A stretch of 64,000 nucleotides of DNA, taken from NCBI GenBank assembly GCA_023954375.1, contig JAMLIC010000004.1, positions 124,001 to 188,000 on the forward strand. Reading direction: 5' to 3'. Origin of the DNA: Planctomycetota bacterium. GTDB lineage: Bacteria; Planctomycetota; J058. Shown here one piece after another: positions 42,181 through 51,109 of the stretch (the stretch's first letter is position 1; each line of letters opens with the position of its first letter). The position numbers and the translations under genes are program-made. The notes below the pieces were generated by a model. It ran no database searches, was not told the origin of the DNA, and worked only from the letters and a program-made list of their open reading frames with translations.

Positions 42181-42690
42181 GTGGGCCAGGCAGCTCTGCT
42201 GGGCAACTACGAAGGCAACGACCTCTTCGCCCTCGCCCTCGATGCGTTCGGCGAGTGGCCGACCGACCTCGCCGTGCCTGGGGGTGGGTCCGGGAACTTC
42301 GTGCTCCTCGTCGCGGCGGACGCGCGGAGCTCAGGCGACGCCTCCATCATGGAGGCGGCTCGGCGCTCTCTCGCGTCCGGCCTGTGCTACCTCGTGGCGT
42401 GGGGGCCGGACTGCGAGCGGGTCCACGACCTCTTCGACCGCGTGATCGTCGACGAGCACTTCCGCGGCGCCGAGACGGTCGAGGACGTGATCCTGACGAC
42501 CTGGCACGAGCGCGACTCGCTCGAGGAGGCCCTCGCCTTCTTCCTGGCTCACGCTCGGCCCGCCGACGCCTACAGGGCCACCTGCCGCTCATGGGTCGCG
42601 GTGTCGATCGGGTCCGAAGACTGGGCGGCGCGGATCGCGAGCGGCCTCGCCGTTCCCGCGGCGCTGCTTGGTCGCGACGAGCCAACCTGA
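42181..42690 (+). CDS. Hypothetical protein
   Basis: This 169-aa soluble, acidic protein is not recognised. The pattern FVLLVAADARSS...ARRSLASGLCYLVAWGPDCERVHDLFD looks like an alpha/beta domain. A DEHFRG...VILTTWHERDSLEEALAFFLAHARP segment follows. Codon use and amino-acid balance look genuine. It starts at GTG 42181, 27 bp after the Rrf2 gene, so read-through from that promoter is possible. Confidence 0.7.
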   Translation: MGQAALLGNYEGNDLFALALDAFGEWPTDLAVPGGGSGNFVLLVAADARSSGDASIMEAARRSLASGLCYLVAWGPDCERVHDLFDRVIVDEHFRGAETVEDVILTTWHERDSLEEALAFFLAHARPADAYRATCRSWVAVSIGSEDWAARIASGLAVPAALLGRDEPT

Positions 42691-42730
42691 CGGCGGAGGC
42701 ACGCCCCGCCGCTCCCGCCGATCCGGAGCA

Positions 42731-42913
42731 GCGAGGCCCGTGCCGGGCGGCTGTTGGCAGGGCGGCGAGAGGACGGAGCGCGCGCCCGGCGTCGGACTCG
42801 GGGCGTTCGGCGTCTTCACCGGGCGTGAGAGGACGAGAACGCCGCGAGGCCCGCGCCGGGGCGCCTTCTGAAGGAGAGCGCGCGCCGGCCCCAGCTCCCG
42901 GCACGGGCCTCGC
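42731..42913. repeat. 17-bp perfect inverted repeat framing 149 bp
   Basis: 42731-42747 (gcgaggcccgtgccggg) is the exact reverse complement of 42897-42913. A near copy of the left arm occurs at about 42844, and two GAGAGGACG-type direct repeats lie between (about 42769 and 42826). No coding potential is convincing in the gap 42691-42983. It may be a small palindromic element or a relic. Confidence 0.5.
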
Positions 42914-42983
42914 CGCTGCGCCTCGCCAGGAGCAGCCCCGCGGCCTCCGCCCGGGACCTCTGCACCTGCGAAAGGAGACCTCG

Positions 42984-43313
42984 ACGCCGTTCCTCGCCGA
43001 GACCAACGCCTTGGCCCTCCTGACCCTCCTGCGCGAGCCGCTGAAGCGGCGGCTCCAGGCCCACGACCCGAAGCTCGCCGACGAGGCGCGGCGGGCCGGG
43101 AGGTCGATCGCCCTGAACGCGGCCGAGGGCCGCGGGCGACGAGGGCGAGACCGGACTCACCACTTCGCCGTGGCCTACGCCAGCGGGCGAGAGCTGCGCA
43201 TGGCGCTGGCGATCGCCGAGGCCGAGGGGCTCCTCGACGGCGGGGAGCTCGGCGAGGTGCGCCAGGTCCTCGACCGGCAGCTCGCCCTGCTGTGGGGCCT
43301 CCAGCGCCGCTGA
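42984..43313 (+). CDS. Four-helix-bundle (S23-like) protein, start uncertain
   Basis: The product (about 109 aa) matches the four-helix-bundle family first seen in 23S rRNA intervening sequences. It shows LADEARRAGRSIALNAAEGRGRRG followed by HHFAVAYASGRELRMALAIAEAEGLL. The conserved SIxxNxAEG core is clear. No ATG or GTG lies at the expected place. AAAGGAG at 42971-42977 is followed 6 nt later by ACG 42984, a possible rare start; TTG 43011 would give 100 aa. These proteins have no firmly known role. Confidence 0.7.
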   Translation, partial: TPFLAETNALALLTLLREPLKRRLQAHDPKLADEARRAGRSIALNAAEGRGRRGRDRTHHFAVAYASGRELRMALAIAEAEGLLDGGELGEVRQVLDRQLALLWGLQRR

Positions 43314-43370
43314 CGCGGCGCGGTCGCCGGGCCCGCGCCCGCGGCGGGCCCGGCGAGGCCGTGTGTGTGA

Positions 43371-43506
43371 AGCGGGAGCGGGAGCGGGAGCGGGAGCGGG
43401 AGCGGGAGCGGGAGCGGGAGCGGGAGCGGGAGCGGGAGCGGGAGCGGGAGCGGGAGCGGGAGCGGGAGCGGAAGCGGGAGCGGGAGCGGGAGCGGGAGCG
43501 GGAGCG
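43371..43506 (+). repeat. (GGGAGC)n tandem hexanucleotide repeat
   Basis: About 22 copies of GGGAGC run almost without interruption; a single G-to-A change occurs near 43472. The array fills the centre of the 256-bp gap before the MDR gene, ending about 64 bp upstream of its start. The G-runs could form quadruplexes, and copy-number slippage is likely. Confidence 0.9.
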
Positions 43507-43569
43507 GCCTCGCAGCGCCGACATCGCTGAGCGCAGCGCGATACGATCGCCGCGAGGGGGAGGCGTTCC

Positions 43570-44583
43570 GTGCGCGTCATGTCGATCCAGGGCTCGTTCG
43601 GCCTCGAGCACCTCCTCCCCGAGGAGCGGCCCGACCCCGCCCCGCCCGCCCGCGGGCAGGTGCTCGTGCGCATGCGCGCGGCGTCGCTCAACTACCGCGA
43701 CCTGCTCACGGTCACCGGCGTCTACAACCCGCGGCAGCGCCTCCCGCTCGTCCCCTGCTCCGACGGCTGCGGCGAGGTCCTCGCCGTGGGCGACGGCGTC
43801 ACGCGCGTGAAGCCCGGCGACCGCGTGATCACCTGCTTCGCGCAGGGGTGGCCCGCGGGCGACCTCACGCGCGAGCGCGCCCGCACGACGCTCGGCGGCC
43901 CGCTCGACGGCGTCCTGCAGGAGCGCATGCTCCTCGCCGAGGAGGGCGTCGTCCGCGCGCCGGCGCACCTGAGCGACCTCGAGGCGGCCACGCTCCCCTG
44001 CGCCGCCCTGACCGCCTGGACGGCCCTGACCTCGGGCGGCGTCGGGCCGGGCGACGTCGTCCTCACCCTGGGGACGGGCGGCGTGTCGATCTTCGCCCTG
44101 CAGCTGGCCCGGCTCATGGGCGCGAGGGTGATCGTCACCTCGAGCAGCGACGAGAAGCTCGAGCGCGCGCGGGCGCTGGGCGCCTGGGAGACGATCAACT
44201 ACCGCGCGACGCCGGCCTGGGGGGCGCGCGCCAGGGAGCTCACGGGCGGGCGCGGCGTGGACCACGTGGTCGAGGTCGGCGGCAAGGACACGCTGGCCCA
44301 GTCGATCGCCGCCGTCCGCCCCGGGGCGCAGGTGAGCCTGGTCGGGATCCTCTCCGGCACGACGACGCCGCTCGACCTCGTGAGCGTGCTCATGCAGGGC
44401 GTGCGCATCCAGGGGGTGCTCGTCGGCCACCGCGACGCCCTCGAGGCGCTCGTGCGCGCGGCCGAGGCGCACGCGCTGCGGCCGGTCGTCGACCGCGCCC
44501 TCCCGTTCACGGAGGCCCGCGCGGCGCTCGAGCACCTCGCCGCCGGCCGCCACCTGGGCAAGGTGGGGCTGGAGGTCGCGTAG
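43570..44583 (+). CDS. MDR-superfamily zinc/quinone-type alcohol dehydrogenase
   Basis: This 337-aa protein has the GroES-like N-terminal domain (VLVRMRAASLNYRDLLTVTG, GEVLAVGDGVTRVKPGDRV) and a Rossmann domain (VLTLGTGGVSIFALQLARLMGA). The catalytic-zinc cysteine and histidine are absent, so it behaves like quinone/enoyl reductase-type NAD(P)H enzymes. GTG 43570 is preceded by GGGGGAGGCGTTCC; ATG 43579 is an alternative. The upstream (GGGAGC)n array may influence its expression. Confidence 0.88.
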   Translation: MRVMSIQGSFGLEHLLPEERPDPAPPARGQVLVRMRAASLNYRDLLTVTGVYNPRQRLPLVPCSDGCGEVLAVGDGVTRVKPGDRVITCFAQGWPAGDLTRERARTTLGGPLDGVLQERMLLAEEGVVRAPAHLSDLEAATLPCAALTAWTALTSGGVGPGDVVLTLGTGGVSIFALQLARLMGARVIVTSSSDEKLERARALGAWETINYRATPAWGARARELTGGRGVDHVVEVGGKDTLAQSIAAVRPGAQVSLVGILSGTTTPLDLVSVLMQGVRIQGVLVGHRDALEALVRAAEAHALRPVVDRALPFTEARAALEHLAAGRHLGKVGLEVA

Positions 44584-44585
44584 CG

Positions 44586-45545
44586 GTGCGCTGGCCCTGG
44601 TCGAGGCGGCGCGACCCGGAGGCGGCGGCCCGCCTGCGCGCCGAGGCCGCGGCGCTGCTCGACGAGGGCCGCGCCGAGGAGGCGCGCGACCGCTACGAGC
44701 AGGCGCTGGCGGCCGACCCCGAGGACGGCGAGGCGCTCCTGGGCGTGGTGAACGTCACGCTCTGCGACCTCGACCAGCCCGACGCGGCGCTCGCGCGCCT
44801 GCGGCGCGCGAGCCGCCTCGCGCGCCGCCTCGAGGGTGAGCAGCGGCTCCAGGCGCTCTGGCTGGAGGCCGAGGCGCAGGCCGACCCGCGCCCCGCGCTC
44901 GCCCTGCACGAGCGCGCGCTCGCCCTCGCGCCCGACGACCCCTGGCACCGCGCCGGCCGCGGGCGGCGCCACTTCGAGGTCGCCCGCTTCGACGAGGCGC
45001 GCGCCGACCTCGAGGCGGCCCGCGACGGCTTCGCCCGGCGAGACCCGCCGGAGGAGGACGCGGCGACGCTCTACACCCTCGCCTGCCTCCTCGAGCGCGA
45101 CGACCGCGTCGCCGAGGCCGACCGCCTGTTCGCCCGCGCCGCGACCCTCGACCCCGACGCCTACCCGCGCCCCGTGCGGCTCACGGCGAAGGCGTTCGAC
45201 CGGGCCGTCGAGGAGGCCCTGCGGAGCCTGCCGCCCGAGTTCCGCGCCCACCTCGAGAACGTCGTCGTGCAGACGGTCGACGTGCCGCCGGTCGACATGC
45301 TCCGCGAGACCGGCCACGACCCGCTGCTCCTCGGCCTCTACGAGGGCGTGAACGTCGCCGACGTCTTCGCGGTCGAGGGCCCCGCCCACGAGCCGAGCCG
45401 CGTCTCGCTGTACCGCCGCAACATCGAGAAGGCCGCCGCCACGCGCGACGAGGTGGTGGAGCAGGTCCGCGTCACGGTGCTCCACGAGGTCGGCCACCAC
45501 CTCGGCTACGACGACGAGGGGCTGGACCACATCGGCCTGGGTTAG
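44586..45545 (+). CDS. TPR protein with C-terminal zincin-like metallopeptidase domain
   Basis: This 319-aa protein has N-terminal TPR-like helices (about 10-190; LLDEGRAEEARDRYEQALAADPED and later pairs) and a C-terminal minimal metallopeptidase-like domain (about 200-319). HEVGHHLGYDDEGLDHIG supplies the HExxH zinc motif with a downstream Asp. The family (PF06262-type) is of uncertain activity. GTG 44586 lies 2 nt after the MDR gene stop, so the pair is co-transcribed. Confidence 0.85.
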   Translation: MRWPWSRRRDPEAAARLRAEAAALLDEGRAEEARDRYEQALAADPEDGEALLGVVNVTLCDLDQPDAALARLRRASRLARRLEGEQRLQALWLEAEAQADPRPALALHERALALAPDDPWHRAGRGRRHFEVARFDEARADLEAARDGFARRDPPEEDAATLYTLACLLERDDRVAEADRLFARAATLDPDAYPRPVRLTAKAFDRAVEEALRSLPPEFRAHLENVVVQTVDVPPVDMLRETGHDPLLLGLYEGVNVADVFAVEGPAHEPSRVSLYRRNIEKAAATRDEVVEQVRVTVLHEVGHHLGYDDEGLDHIGLG

Positions 45546-45591
45546 TGGTCTGTCAGGAGCGAATCCGTCGGTTCGATCCTGACAGACCACT
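45544..45591. terminator. 20-bp hairpin terminator
   Basis: 45544-45563 and 45572-45591 are reverse complements with one mismatch and an 8-nt loop. The left arm begins inside the stop codon of the metallopeptidase gene. It lies between convergent genes and most likely acts as a bidirectional terminator. Confidence 0.65.
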
Positions 45592-45625
45592 TCCGGGCCC
45601 GGAGGGACCGGCGCGAGCGGGCGCA

Positions 45626-45644
45626 GGCGCGGCTTTGCCGCGCC
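45626..45644. terminator. 8-bp hairpin with TTT loop
   Basis: ggcgcggc (45626-45633), loop ttt, gccgcgcc (45637-45644) form a perfect stem in the same convergent gap. Confidence 0.45.
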
Positions 45645-45665
45645 GAGCACCGCGAAGCGAAGGCG

Positions 45666-45694
45666 TGGGAGGACCCGCGCAGCGGGTCCTCCCA
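45666..45694. terminator. 13-bp perfect hairpin
   Basis: tgggaggacccgc (45666-45678) and gcgggtcctccca (45682-45694) pair perfectly around a 3-nt loop. It lies about 20 bp past the stop of the convergent lipoprotein gene on the minus strand and is probably its terminator. Confidence 0.55.
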
Positions 45695-45714
45695 GCTCGC
45701 CGACTCCTGGTCGA

Positions 45715-46278
45715 CTAAGGACGCGGGCCGCGCGGCGGGAACGTCCCCGCCAGATGCGCCCGCCACTCGCGCGCCAGCCACGCCCGCCCGTCGACGTCGG
45801 GGCGCAGGCGCGGGAAGAGGAAGTCGAAGATCCGCCGCCGCTGCGGGACCTCGAGGTCTTCGTGGAGCACGACCGTCCCGCTCGGCCCGTAGACCGTGCA
45901 GGTGATCGCCGTGTAGGCGGTGCCGAAGCCGACCAGCGTCGGCGCCTCGACGAACGTGAAGTGGATCGCCGCCGTCCCCGGCCGTCGCGCGTTCAGCTCG
46001 GCCAGCCGCTCGCGGATGTCGTCGGGGTCCTTCGGCTCGGCGTCGGCCACGCCCATCCAGTCGTAGCCCGCGCGCACGAGCTCCTCGGTGACGGCGATCA
46101 TGGCGCCCTGGATGAAGCGGTCCAGCTCGGGGATCACCCGGAACGGGCGCGTGACGAGCACGTGCGCCGCGGCGATCGGGGCCGGGTCGTCGCCCGGGAT
46201 CGGGCGCGGCAGGGCCGCGCAGCCGCCGCCGACGAGCAGCAGCAGCAGCGCCAGGGCGGCCGGGGAGGTCCGGCTCAG
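45715..46278 (-). CDS. Lipoprotein, CTG start likely
   Basis: This 187-aa protein begins with a lipoprotein signal (SRTSPAALALLLLLVGGGCAALP). The mature part is an alpha/beta domain of unknown type (HVLVTRPFRVIPELDRFIQGAMIAVTEELVRAGYDWMG...). No ATG/GTG/TTG lies before the signal. CTG 46278 overlaps the upstream stop as CTGA and has GGAGG 8 nt upstream, so a CTG start coupled to the zinc-ribbon gene is the best reading. The next GTG (about 46167) would remove the signal. Confidence 0.75.
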   Translation of the reverse strand: MSRTSPAALALLLLLVGGGCAALPRPIPGDDPAPIAAAHVLVTRPFRVIPELDRFIQGAMIAVTEELVRAGYDWMGVADAEPKDPDDIRERLAELNARRPGTAAIHFTFVEAPTLVGFGTAYTAITCTVYGPSGTVVLHEDLEVPQRRRIFDFLFPRLRPDVDGRAWLAREWRAHLAGTFPPRGPRP

Positions 46279-46886
46279 AAGTAGACCTCCCAGCGGTTGT
46301 TCTCGTGCTTCCACGCGAGGATGAACACGACGAACAGGGCGAAGAAGCCGCCGCCGAACGGGCCCCAGAACATGGCGTCGTCCGCCGCGTGGATCGGGTT
46401 CTGCGCCAGCACCGCCCAGCTCGCCACGCCGAGCATGCCCAGGAACCAGGCCATGAACGCCACGGTGAAGCTGCGCTTCTCCGTGCGGCGCTTGTCCATG
46501 ATGTGATGGATCGTCGCGTCGTCGGGGCGCCCGGCCGCGTGCTCGCAGACCGGGCACACGATCTCGTCGGCCTTGGACCCGGAGTCGTAGACCAGCTCCT
46601 CGTAGCACTCGGAGCACACGACCGGGATCAGCTCGTGGCCGCTGAGCTTGGGCGCGGAGACCGCCTTCATGCGCCCGGTCGACTTCTTGAGCGCGCCGGA
46701 GCGGCCGGAGGCGGCCTTGCGGGCCCCGGAGGCGCGCTTGCTCGCGCGGGGGGCCTCCTCCTCCTCCTCCTCCTGCGACCCGTCATCCATCCCGTCGTGC
46801 GAGTCCGTCTCGTCTCCGGACTCGTCCGCCGGCCGGTGCTTGCCCGTGCCCTTGCCGGCCGCGGGCGACTTGCCGCTCTTCGCCAT
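46275..46886 (-). CDS. Zinc-ribbon membrane protein with disordered N-terminus
   Basis: This 203-aa protein starts with a Lys/Ser/Glu-rich disordered stretch (about 1-75). A four-cysteine zinc ribbon follows (CSECYEELVYD and CPVCEHAAG), then two transmembrane helices (about 140-160 and 170-192). Proteins of this shape are common in Planctomycetota-like genomes; the role is unknown. ATG 46886. The stop overlaps the next lipoprotein start. Confidence 0.78.
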   Translation of the reverse strand: MAKSGKSPAAGKGTGKHRPADESGDETDSHDGMDDGSQEEEEEEAPRASKRASGARKAASGRSGALKKSTGRMKAVSAPKLSGHELIPVVCSECYEELVYDSGSKADEIVCPVCEHAAGRPDDATIHHIMDKRRTEKRSFTVAFMAWFLGMLGVASWAVLAQNPIHAADDAMFWGPFGGGFFALFVVFILAWKHENNRWEVYF

Positions 46887-47200
46887 GGCTCTGCCGCTCC
46901 GAACTCCCGCGCCCGTCAGGGCGCGGCCACGTCTCCGCGCGCGAGACGGGCGGATTGTACGGCGCCCCCGGGGCCGGAGACAACCCCGGTCCCGTGGCCG
47001 TCGGCCACACCCCCGTGGCGGGGGGCCGCGGGACGCGAAGTCGCCTCCCCGCCTCGCGCCCCCGCGCACGTGGGGCCAAGGGCCACGCCCGCCCACGGCG
47101 CGGGGCCCGAGGGGCCGGGAGGTTACCGACCGGCACGCCTCCTGCGTCAGCCCCGGAGCGGACCGCGCCGACCACGGGCGGAACCCCGCGGGAGGGATCC
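46887..47200. other. 314-bp divergent intergenic region
   Basis: This is the gap between the zinc-ribbon gene (minus) and the receiver gene (plus). It is GC-rich with several short dyads (e.g. gtggggccaagggccac at about 47070). A sigma54-like element is listed separately. No coding sequence is seen. Confidence 0.5.
47131..47146 (+). promoter_or_regulatory. Possible sigma54 -24/-12 promoter
   Basis: CGGCACGCCTCCTGCG has GG (47132-47133) and GC (47144-47145) separated by 10 nt, close to TGGCACG-N4-TTGC. It lies 56 nt before the receiver start, and the gene two places downstream encodes a sigma54 activator. The motif is short, so chance in GC-rich DNA cannot be excluded. Confidence 0.35.
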
Positions 47201-47647
47201 ATGCTCGGGCTCCAGTTCATCGGCGTCGCCGCGCCCCGGCCGCGCCGCCCTCGCGTGCTCGTCGCCGAGGACCACCCGCTCCTGCGACGGGCGATCCGGG
47301 TGGCGCTGGAGCGCGACGGGTTCGACGTGCTCGAGGCGGGCGACGGCGCCGAGCTCGTCGACCGGCTGCAGGAGGGCGCGGTCGTGGGCGAGCCGGCCCC
47401 CGACCTGGTCCTCTCCGACCAGGGCCTCCCGCAGGCCACCGGCCTGGAGGTGCTGGGCGGGCTGCGCGAGGCGCAGTGGCCGCTGCCGTTCGTGCTCATG
47501 CTCGACGGCCCGCTCGACGGCCGCGTCGAGGCGGACGCCTACCGGCTCGGCGCCCGCGCCGTGCTCGTCAAGCCGTTCGGGCTCGAGCAGCTGCGCGCGA
47601 CGGTGCGCGCGGCGCTCGCGCTGCCGGCGCAGGAGGCGCGCGCGTGA
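47201..47647 (+). CDS. Single-domain response regulator
   Basis: This 148-aa protein is a CheY-like receiver. The acidic pair is in VLVAEDHPLLRRA, the phospho-acceptor Asp in LVLSDQGLP and the conserved Lys in AVLVKPFG. It has no output domain, so it acts by protein contact or as a phosphate relay. ATG 47201 has GGGAGGG upstream. It overlaps or abuts the next receiver gene (GTGATG). Confidence 0.88.
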   Translation: MLGLQFIGVAAPRPRRPRVLVAEDHPLLRRAIRVALERDGFDVLEAGDGAELVDRLQEGAVVGEPAPDLVLSDQGLPQATGLEVLGGLREAQWPLPFVLMLDGPLDGRVEADAYRLGARAVLVKPFGLEQLRATVRAALALPAQEARA

Positions 47648-48069
47648 TGCTCCGCCCCCGCCCCCCGCTCGTCGCGCTCGCGGAGCCGCTCCCGCGGCTG
47701 CGGCGCGCCGTCTCCGCCGCCCTCGAGGCGCGCGGCTGCTCCGTCGTCGAGGTCCAGGACGGCGTCGAGCTCCTCGAGTACCTCGGGCAGGCCTCCTCGG
47801 GCGACGAGGACTGGCCGCAGCTCGTGGTCGCCTCCGAGGTCATGCCGGGCCTGGGCGCGCTCGACGTCCTGTCCGAGCTGCGCGACGCCGGCGCGGCCCG
47901 GCCGCCGGTGATCCTCCTCGCCGCCCGCGCGGCCGCCGTCCGGCGCGCGGCCCGGGCGCTGGGCGTGGCCGTGGTCCTCGACAAACCACCGGACCCGGCG
48001 ACCATGGGGTGGTGGGTCCAGCGCCTCGTGGCGCCGCAGCCGGAGCGCCTGACCATCGAGGGGTGGTGA
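47647..48069 (+). CDS. Degenerate (pseudo-)receiver protein
   Basis: This 140-aa protein keeps the receiver fold (ALAEPLPRLRRAVSAALEARGCSVVEVQDGVELLEYL, then SEVMPGLGALDVL, VILLAARAAAVRRAARALG and VVLDKPPDP). The phospho-acceptor Asp is replaced: the motif reads LVVASEVMPG where LVLLD-x-x-MPG is expected. The N-terminal acidic pair is also reduced. It is unlikely to be phosphorylated and may titrate or bind the partner receivers. GTG 47644 is an alternative start. Confidence 0.8.
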   Translation: MLRPRPPLVALAEPLPRLRRAVSAALEARGCSVVEVQDGVELLEYLGQASSGDEDWPQLVVASEVMPGLGALDVLSELRDAGAARPPVILLAARAAAVRRAARALGVAVVLDKPPDPATMGWWVQRLVAPQPERLTIEGW

Positions 48070-48116
48070 CGGGTGGTGAGCCGGCCGCGGCTCGCTGGTG
48101 ATGAGCCGCGGGCGGG

Positions 48117-49547
<1,431 letters not shown>

Positions 49548-49549
49548 CC

Positions 49550-50110
49550 CTACGCCTCGCCGGTCTGGCCCACGCGATACGGCCGCAGGGCCGCGATGTG
49601 GTCCAGGTTGCGGTAGCGGCCCTCGTAGTCGAGGCCGTAGCCGATCACGAACCGGTCGGGGATCGTGAACCCGAGGTGGGCGATCGGCACGTCGCGCTTC
49701 GTGCGCGCGGGCTTGTGCAGGAGCGTGCACAGCTTGACCGACCGCGGCCCGCGGACCTCGAGCGCCTTGAGCAGGAAGCTCATGGTCAGCCCGGTGTCGA
49801 CGATGTCCTCGACGATCAGGACGTCCTTGTCCTTGATCGGCTGCGTCAGGTCGAAGTCGAAGCGGACCGTGCCCGTGCTCTCGGTCCCCTCGTAGGAGGA
49901 CAGGCGCAGGAAGTCGCAGGTGATCGTCGGCGGGAGGCGCCGGATCAGGTCGGCCATGAACACGAGCGCGCCCTTGAGCACGCCGACGACCACGAGGTGC
50001 TCGGGCCCGCGGTCGAGGCCGGCCACGATCTCGGGGCCGAGCTGGTCGAGGCGCTCCTCGAGCTGGTCGCGGGTGATCAGGGGCTCGAAGTCGGAGAGGA
50101 CGTAGGACAC
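49550..50110 (-). CDS. hpt: Hypoxanthine phosphoribosyltransferase
   Basis: This 186-aa purine-salvage enzyme joins hypoxanthine or guanine to PRPP. The PRPP motif is VLIVEDIVDTGLTM, and the N-terminal loop VGVLKGALVFMADL and the C-terminal FVIGYGLDYEGRYRNLDHI are typical. GTG 50110 has AAGGAG 7 nt upstream and the normal family length. Its upstream region leads into the 260-bp repeats. Confidence 0.93.
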   Translation of the reverse strand: MSYVLSDFEPLITRDQLEERLDQLGPEIVAGLDRGPEHLVVVGVLKGALVFMADLIRRLPPTITCDFLRLSSYEGTESTGTVRFDFDLTQPIKDKDVLIVEDIVDTGLTMSFLLKALEVRGPRSVKLCTLLHKPARTKRDVPIAHLGFTIPDRFVIGYGLDYEGRYRNLDHIAALRPYRVGQTGEA

Positions 50111-50330
50111 GGCGGAGCTCCTTGGTCGGCGGGCCCGGGCGTTGGGGCCCGGCCGGCGACGCGATCTTCGCACGTCCCCGACGGGCCAGCGGCCGGCCTG
50201 CAGATGAGTGATGCACTCGCGAGGGGGGCGCGATCGGCGTAAGTGCCCGGACAAGGGCCCCTGGCCCGTTCCGCGCCTCCCCATCGCTCGCTCTGGCGGG
50301 TTGAACACGTGCAGCGGGAGGAAATGTCCT
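50111..50330. other. Leader region between hpt and the repeat array
   Basis: This 220-bp stretch has no convincing ORF. It includes tgcagatgagtgatgcactc at about 50199-50218, a locally AT-richer string with internal symmetry (gagtga/tgcactc). It probably holds the hpt promoter. Confidence 0.35.
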
Positions 50331-50590
50331 CTGGCTCTATCTTCTCTTCTCTCTCTCTCTCCCTCATGACGGCCGATCCGCCTCCGAGCACACCACGCCG
50401 CGCCTTCGCAGCCTGAGCCCCAGGCGAGGCGGAGGAGGGCGAGGCGATGCCGCGCGAAGGCGAGGGAAGGCGGCCTCCTGGCCGCCGACCGAGCCTGAGC
50501 GGTCGAGGTGCCGCGCGGCGCGCCACCTCGACGAACGGCAGCGCCCGCCATCCACCGCCGCAGCCGCGATCACACTACGAGCGACGTCCC
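50331..50590. repeat. Structured 260-bp direct repeat, copy 1
   Basis: It begins with ctggctctat and a CT-rich tract. Three stems follow: cgccttcgc (50401-50409) with gcgaaggcg (50454-50462); ggcggcc (50469-50475), loop tcct, ggccgcc (50480-50486); and gtcgaggtg (50502-50510) with cacctcgac (50524-50532). It ends with a ccgccgcagccgcgatcaca segment related to the motif at 25177 and 31849. Confidence 0.85.
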
Positions 50591-50848
50591 CTGGCTCTAT
50601 CTTCTCTTCTCTGTCTCTCTCCCTCATGACGGCCGATCCGCCTCCGAGCACACCACGCCGCGCCTTCGCAGCCTGAGCCCCAGGCGAGGCGGAGGAGGGC
50701 GAGGCGATGCCGCGCGAAGGCGAGGGAAGGCGGCCTCCTGGCCGCCGACCGAGCCTGAAGCCGAGTGTGCGCGCAGCGCGCCACCTCGGCGAACGGCAGC
50801 GCCCGCCATCCACCGCCGCAGCCGCGATCACACTACGAGCGACGTCCC
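50591..50848. repeat. Structured 260-bp direct repeat, copy 2
   Basis: It is nearly identical to copy 1 except around 50757-50790. There the third stem reads gccgag (50760-50765) / ctcggc (50785-50790), a T-A to C-G swap relative to copies 1 and 3 that keeps pairing. Confidence 0.85.
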
Positions 50849-51109
50849 CTGGCTCTATCTTCTCTTCTCTGTCTCTCTCCCTCATGACGGCCGATCCGCC
50901 TCCGAGCACACCACGCCGCGCCTTCGCAGCCTGAGCCCCAGGCGAGGCGGAGGAGGGCGAGGCGATGCCGCGCGAAGGCGAGGGAAGGCGGCCTCCTGGC
51001 CGCCGACCGAGCCTGAGCGGTCGAGTGCCGCAGCGCGCGCGGCACCTCGACGAACGGCAGCGCCCGCCATCCTCCGCCGCAGCCGCGATCACACTACGAG
51101 CGACGTCCC
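50849..51109. repeat. Structured 260-bp direct repeat, copy 3
   Basis: The third stem reads gtcgagtgccg (51020-51030) / cggcacctcgac (51040-51051, one bulged base). The copy runs into the stop codon of the amidohydrolase at 51094-51096, so the gene's last codons and stop overlap the end of the array. Confidence 0.85.

Noticed and set aside
43292..43810. 172-aa ORF with an (Arg-Glu)n stretch
   Set aside because: It is a translation of the GGGAGC array that runs out of frame into the MDR gene; no ribosome site and no family pattern.
45544..45591. tRNA-like sequence (ggttcgatcc resembles a T-arm)
   Set aside because: The whole palindrome is only 48 nt and folds as one long hairpin; there is no D-arm, anticodon arm or acceptor stem.
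50331..51109. CRISPR-like array or coding repeats
   Set aside because: The units are ~260 bp with no unique spacers. Short ORFs in them (for example one starting MTADPPPSTPRR) are tiny, present on both strands, and explained by high GC.
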